DNA from: Methanosarcinales archaeon
GTDB lineage: Archaea > Halobacteriota > Syntropharchaeia > Alkanophagales > Methanospirareceae
Length of the DNA: 8,578 nt
Assembly (NCBI GenBank): GCA_030621945.1
Contig: JAUXGS010000030.1
Coordinates: forward strand, 1 to 8,578
Reading direction: 5' to 3'
Each line of letters begins with the position of its first letter. Position 1 is the first letter of the stretch. Shown piece by piece: positions 5,974 to 8,578 of this stretch. The notes under the pieces were generated by a model. The model saw nothing but the letters and a program-made list of their open reading frames with translations, made no database searches and was not told where the DNA came from. Position numbers and translations under genes: made by a program.

Positions 5974-6828
5974 ATGAACGACGAAGAGGAAGAACGAGAA
6001 GAAAAAAGGGCAAGTATCGCTCTGTTTGTCGGCATGGGCAGTTTTATCCTGATCACGCAGATCATTGCGTTACTGCTCGCAGCGCCATTTGATTTGGCGG
6101 GCATGACCGCGTTTGAAAATCCTGATGATCCACTTAATCCCATAATCTTTTTTATCTTCATCATAGCGTTCACAGCGTTCATCCTTGTCGTGTTTCGGTT
6201 TGGAGGACAAAGGCTTATTTATTTCGTGATGCTCGCTGCAGTCACGATAACGATATATTACGTGATGTACGCGCTTTTCCACCCTAATGTCTATCTTCCG
6301 GTCGTCAGCACGCTTGCGTTTGCACTTCTCCTCTTTAAATATCCTGAATGGTACGTCCTCGATGCGACAGGTTTGATAATAGGCGGCGGTGCGGCGGCGA
6401 TATTTGGGATTTCACTTGGCATACTACCCGTTTTGCTCTTGTTGATAATCTTAGCGGTGTACGATGCCATTGCAGTTTATAAGACGAAGCATATGGTTTC
6501 CTTGGCAGAATCTGTCATTGAATTGCGATTGCCCATTCTTTTTGTTCTGCCGCGAAATTGGAGTTTTTCTTTGATGAAGGGAGATGAGATGGAAGACGGT
6601 TTTTTCATGGGACTTGGTGATGCGATTATCCCGTCTGTACTGGTGGTGTCTTCATTTGTAACGTATGAACTTGCTACTCCAACTTTGGGTGCGGTCATAG
6701 GAACGCTGGCGGGCTACGCGGTGCTGAGCACGATTGCAGGTAGAGGTAAACCGCATGCCGGACTGCCGTTTCTCAATTCTGGTGCGATATTAGGATTTGC
6801 CATAGGATATATGGCTATGGTGGTTTGA
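5974..6828 (+). CDS. Presenilin/signal-peptide-peptidase-like intramembrane aspartyl protease (archaeal PSH, PF06550-like)
   Basis: The 284-residue protein has an acidic, charged N-terminus (MNDEEEEREEKR) and about nine hydrophobic segments. It carries the paired catalytic motifs of GXGD proteases: YD in AVYDAIAVY (Asp164) and GLGD (Asp216). The third motif, PALP in eukaryotic presenilins, appears as AGLP (262-265) within HAGLPFLNSG. These enzymes cut transmembrane segments within the bilayer; an archaeal homologue from Methanoculleus has a crystal structure. Natural substrates in archaea are unknown. The hydrophilic loop between the aspartates (about 172-206) is short, as in archaeal forms. 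The ATG is chosen because AGAGG (5963-5967) sits 6 nt upstream. It follows the radical SAM gene by 88 bp on the same strand, probably as a separate unit, and converges on the DUF357 gene. Confidence 0.93.
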   Translation: MNDEEEEREEKRASIALFVGMGSFILITQIIALLLAAPFDLAGMTAFENPDDPLNPIIFFIFIIAFTAFILVVFRFGGQRLIYFVMLAAVTITIYYVMYALFHPNVYLPVVSTLAFALLLFKYPEWYVLDATGLIIGGGAAAIFGISLGILPVLLLLIILAVYDAIAVYKTKHMVSLAESVIELRLPILFVLPRNWSFSLMKGDEMEDGFFMGLGDAIIPSVLVVSSFVTYELATPTLGAVIGTLAGYAVLSTIAGRGKPHAGLPFLNSGAILGFAIGYMAMVV

Positions 6829-6832
6829 TTTA

Positions 6833-6847
6833 AAGTGACAATCACTT
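6833..6847. terminator. Hairpin between convergent genes
   Basis: AAGTGA-CAA-TCACTT is a perfect 6-bp inverted repeat that fills most of the 23-bp gap between the convergent stop codons. It may serve as a shared terminator. There is no long T-tract directly after it on either strand, so the call is modest. Confidence 0.4.
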
Positions 6848-6851
6848 CATT

Positions 6852-7082
6852 TCAACCCTCTTTTATCCTCTTTATTCCATCTATCAGCCCATGTGCATAG
6901 TTTATGCAGCCGAACGCAGTGAAGTAATCGCCTTTTTCAAGATAATACTTTGTATCCTCATAATATCTCGTTGCGTGTTCCACCACCTTTTCCTCATTGT
7001 CAACAAGCGATAGCGAATCAAGCTCAACCACACTCTCTTCAAAAAGTACAACGTCCTTTTTTATCCTTTCTGCATCGCTCAT
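6852..7082 (-). CDS. DUF357 family protein
   Basis: This 76-residue soluble, probably all-helical protein has the DUF357 (PF04010) core: a charged helix MSDAERIKKD, then HATRYYEDTKYYLEKGDYFTAFGCINYAHGLIDG (36-69). The YxxDxxYxLxxGDYxxAF and INYAHGxxDG blocks are diagnostic. The family is archaeal, of normal length here, and has no proven function. The ATG lacks a Shine-Dalgarno site. A TATA-like box about 30-38 bp upstream would give a leader of only a few nucleotides. It is divergent from the acetyltransferase gene and convergent with the protease gene. Confidence 0.88.
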   Translation of the reverse strand: MSDAERIKKDVVLFEESVVELDSLSLVDNEEKVVEHATRYYEDTKYYLEKGDYFTAFGCINYAHGLIDGIKRIKEG

Positions 7083-7110
7083 TTGGGTGGTTAGTTAGAG
7101 TTATCCTGTA

Positions 7111-7120
7111 AGTATATAAT
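7111..7120 (-). promoter_or_regulatory. TATA box of the DUF357 gene, possibly bidirectional
   Basis: The minus strand reads ATTATATACT, 29-38 bp before the ATG at 7082, which predicts a nearly leaderless mRNA. The TATATA core is self-complementary and could also serve the divergent acetyltransferase gene. That gene alternatively has AATAAAAT near 7133-7140. Confidence 0.5.
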
Positions 7121-7173
7121 AGCCTGTGGGCTAATAAAATAGTTAAGACAAAAGCGTATAGTGAGAAGTATTT

Positions 7174-7638
7174 ATGGATGAGTTCGGGCTAAGGAAAGCA
7201 GTGGAGTCGGATCTGCAAGAGATTATACGACTATGGACGCAGAACATAAAAACGATAAATACCGCATCAGATATCGCTGATTTTATCTATTCTTCCAGAG
7301 ACTATTTCTTTGTGGCTGTCTCTACGTTAGCAACGCTGGCGAGCACGGATGAAAAGCTCATTGGTTTTGTCGGCGGTGCTATAAGAAGGGGGCATGGACA
7401 TATATCCGGGATTGCGGTGGATAAAGAGTGTAGAAGGCGCGAAGTGGGAGAAGAGCTGATAAAAGTACTGGAGCACAAGTTTCGTACCAATGCGTTCGAA
7501 ACCGTCACGCTGGAGGTCAGGAAAAGTAACAGGAGTGCGATGCAATTTTATGAAAAACAAGGCTACAAACCGTCTTATATCGTAAAGGGCTATTATGCGG
7601 ATGGCGAGGATGCACTTGTGTATGCGAAGAAGATTTGA
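7174..7638 (+). CDS. GNAT-family N-acetyltransferase (RimI-like)
   Basis: The 154-residue protein has the GNAT order. There is an N-terminal strand and helix (GLRKAVESDLQEIIRLW), strand 4 with HISGIAVDKECRRREVGEELIKVLE (motif A, about 76-100), and motif B with TLEVRKSNRSAMQFYEKQGY (112-131). The last block closely resembles RimI-type protein N-alpha-acetyltransferases. The substrate cannot be read from the sequence. The acetyl-CoA-binding Q/R-x-x-G-x-G/A signature appears as R87-R-R-E90-V-G92, so its first glycine is replaced by glutamate. The start is the ATG at 7174 with only a weak GTGAGAAG upstream; the N-terminus matches the family from there. The gene is divergent from DUF357. Confidence 0.88.
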   Translation: MDEFGLRKAVESDLQEIIRLWTQNIKTINTASDIADFIYSSRDYFFVAVSTLATLASTDEKLIGFVGGAIRRGHGHISGIAVDKECRRREVGEELIKVLEHKFRTNAFETVTLEVRKSNRSAMQFYEKQGYKPSYIVKGYYADGEDALVYAKKI

Positions 7639-7650
7639 GAATCACTACGT

Positions 7651-7668
7651 AAAGTAAAAGTAAAAGTT
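7651..7668 (+). repeat. Three tandem 6-bp units (AAAGTA-like)
   Basis: AAAGTA AAAGTA AAAGTT lies just after the acetyltransferase stop codon. It is a short low-complexity tract with no recognised role. Confidence 0.5.
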
Positions 7669-7683
7669 AAACCAGCGAAGCGT

Positions 7684-7699
7684 TCAATCAATCAATCAA
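7684..7699. repeat. Four tandem TCAA units overlapping the ferredoxin stop codon
   Basis: (TCAA)x4 covers the TGA stop of the minus-strand ferredoxin (7696-7698) and the bases just beyond it. A change in unit number here would mainly alter sequence after the stop. Confidence 0.6.
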
Positions 7700-7923
7700 C
7701 CGATCTTAACGTTTGAGTTGTTGTGCACAGTGCCGTTTTCACTGTCTATCTTCGGTTCCAGCTCCAATGCACCCACGGGACAGATATTCACACAGGCTTT
7801 ACAGGTATTGCAGTTTTCCTCATCTATCCTTATCCACGTCCCTACCAACTCGATTGCATCTGTGGGGCAGACCGAAACGCATGCACCACAGTATCCACAT
7901 TTATATCTATCTATGTTTATCAT
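7696..7923 (-). CDS. 2x[4Fe-4S] ferredoxin
   Basis: The 75-residue protein has two clostridial-type cluster motifs, [12 protein letters not shown] (Cys9, 12, 15, 19) and [12 protein letters not shown] (Cys38, 41, 44, 48). Each is CxxCxxCxxxCP, and they are arranged as a pseudo-twofold repeat. It is a soluble low-potential electron carrier. The tail after residue 55 ([20 protein letters not shown]) extends beyond the core fold and has no known motif. The ATG is preceded by GGTAGGAG at a 7-nt spacing. That site overlaps the stop codon of the AMMECR1 gene, 14 bp away, so the two genes form one transcript and may be translationally coupled. The partner enzyme is not evident in the window. Confidence 0.93.
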   Translation of the reverse strand: MINIDRYKCGYCGACVSVCPTDAIELVGTWIRIDEENCNTCKACVNICPVGALELEPKIDSENGTVHNNSNVKIG

Positions 7924-7930
7924 CGTGTCT

Positions 7931-7938
7931 CTCCTACC
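7931..7938 (-). promoter_or_regulatory. Shine-Dalgarno site of the ferredoxin gene
   Basis: GGTAGGAG on the minus strand ends 7 nt before the ferredoxin ATG. Its first base is the last base of the AMMECR1 stop codon, which suggests coupled translation. Confidence 0.6.
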
Positions 7939-8498
7939 TATTCCTCCTTAAATATTTGGCCTTCAAATGTGCTGACCTCAGTGTCTTCTTCCAGCCATGC
8001 ATCCTGTGGCAAGCCGGCTTTCCAGCAGGTTTGGCATAGAAAATCTTCTGCGGACCAGTTATTCTCGGTAGCCACCTGAGGCAGCAAAAGCCCTTGATAC
8101 ATCCCTTTCTTTACTATCAAGCCATGCCTGCCTATTTCTATCTCGTCAGGCAACTCCTTTGGCTTTACTTTTAACTCCTGCGGCATTGTGAGTATCGTAA
8201 GCTCAATGGTTACAGCCTCAAACTCCTCCTTCGTTACCTGTGGAAATCGCGGGTCGCCAACTGCTGCGGATATCGCCGCTTCTATAATCGCTTCCTTCAA
8301 CGTGAATATGGGATATGGATAGCCAATACAGCCTCTCAGATTACCGAATTTATTCAGTGTGACAAAAACACCTCTTTTCTCTTCAAAGCATGCAGGCAAG
8401 TAATCAGGCGCTTTGAGCTTGGCGTTCTCGCTCAGATATTCCTCTATTGCGGCTCTTGCAAGTTCTAATCCCTGTTTTCCTCCCTCTTCTGTTAGCAT
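7938..8498 (-). CDS. AMMECR1-domain protein (AmmeMemoRadiSam system protein A-like)
   Basis: The 186-residue soluble protein covers a full AMMECR1 domain. It shows LRGCIGY (54-60), DPRFP (82-86), [24 protein letters not shown] (120-143) and [11 protein letters not shown] (153-163). The LRGCIG and LLLPQVA motifs are invariant-type marks of the family, which is found from archaea to humans. Its biochemical role is unsettled. In many prokaryotes it is encoded with a Memo-like protein and a radical SAM protein; neither is adjacent here, and the radical SAM gene at 5100 is of another type. Instead it is followed after 14 bp by a ferredoxin. The ATG has no Shine-Dalgarno site and lies 21 nt after the 3' end of tRNA-Leu. 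The start fits the family N-terminus ([13 protein letters not shown]). Confidence 0.93.
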   Translation of the reverse strand: MLTEEGGKQGLELARAAIEEYLSENAKLKAPDYLPACFEEKRGVFVTLNKFGNLRGCIGYPYPIFTLKEAIIEAAISAAVGDPRFPQVTKEEFEAVTIELTILTMPQELKVKPKELPDEIEIGRHGLIVKKGMYQGLLLPQVATENNWSAEDFLCQTCWKAGLPQDAWLEEDTEVSTFEGQIFKEE

Positions 8499-8519
8499 AG
8501 ACTTATTTAACTTGTGTTA

Positions 8520-8578
8520 TGCGGGGGGCAGGATTCGAACCCGCGTACCCCTACGGGAGCAGATCTTGAGTCTGCCAC
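8520..8578 (-). tRNA. tRNA-Leu (anticodon CAA), 5' part cut by the window edge
   Basis: The minus strand shows the anticodon stem GCAGA/TCTGC around loop CTCAAGA (anticodon CAA, codon UUG). A long variable arm with CCC/GGG follows, then the T arm GCGGG/CCTGC around TTCGAAT, the 3' acceptor strand CCCCCGC and discriminator A. The D arm and 5' acceptor strand lie beyond the right edge. CCA is not encoded. The AMMECR1 gene begins 21 nt downstream on the same strand. Confidence 0.93.

Noticed and set aside
7713..8079. Plus-strand open frames of about 77-118 codons
   Set aside because: They are antisense to the ferredoxin and AMMECR1 genes, which carry clear family motifs. The cysteine-rich look is only a shadow of the cluster codons.
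5100..8498. AmmeMemoRadiSam system formed by the AMMECR1 and radical SAM genes
   Set aside because: The radical SAM protein has the COG0731 N-terminal signature, lies over 2 kb away in another orientation, and no Memo-like gene is present.

Overview
The window looks like a chromosomal piece of a euryarchaeon, most likely a methanogen-type or anaerobic methane-oxidising lineage (Methanomicrobia/Methanosarcinota-like). The reasons are an archaea-specific DUF357 protein, an archaeal presenilin-type protease, an archaeal MBL protein of the COG1237 group, tRNA genes without encoded CCA, TATA-like boxes at leaderless spacing, and Shine-Dalgarno (SD) sites of the GGAGGTGAT type in front of other genes. 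The lineage is an inference. No CRISPR array, rRNA, insertion sequence or phage gene was seen. The longest stretch without an assigned gene is about 170 bp.

Layout, left to right. Positions 1-542 (+) hold the 3' end of a type II restriction-modification gene (TaqI-like C-terminal domain). It overlaps cobS (adenosylcobinamide-GDP ribazoletransferase, cobalamin assembly). cobS converges on a tRNA-Ser(CGA). Next is a short FAD/NAD(P)-binding oxidoreductase remnant (1531-1719, +) that stops after 62 codons and is probably a decayed gene. Three minus-strand integral membrane protein genes follow: a UPF0104/AglD-like flippase-type protein, a PAP2_3 lipid phosphatase/phosphotransferase-like protein whose 5' end looks frameshifted, and a COG2426 'small multidrug export' family protein. 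A compact intergenic region with three TTTTTACC boxes separates this block from a plus-strand pair: an MBL-fold hydrolase and a COG0731-like radical SAM enzyme, whose stop and start codons abut. A presenilin/SPP-like aspartyl membrane protease follows. It converges on DUF357 across a small hairpin. DUF357 and a GNAT acetyltransferase diverge from a shared promoter region. The right end is a minus-strand run of partial tRNA-Leu(CAA), AMMECR1-domain protein and 2x[4Fe-4S] ferredoxin.

Most genes are of conserved chromosomal type, but the left third is patchy (R-M tail, oxidoreductase remnant, possible frameshift). The most useful leads are the probable single-base frameshift in a C5 tract at the PAP2 gene, the truncated oxidoreductase, the abutting MBL/radical SAM pair, the hairpin with repeated boxes at 4325-4387, and the tRNA-Leu/AMMECR1/ferredoxin run in which tRNA 3' processing may create the mRNA 5' end. 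I did not find a system I would call clearly undescribed.
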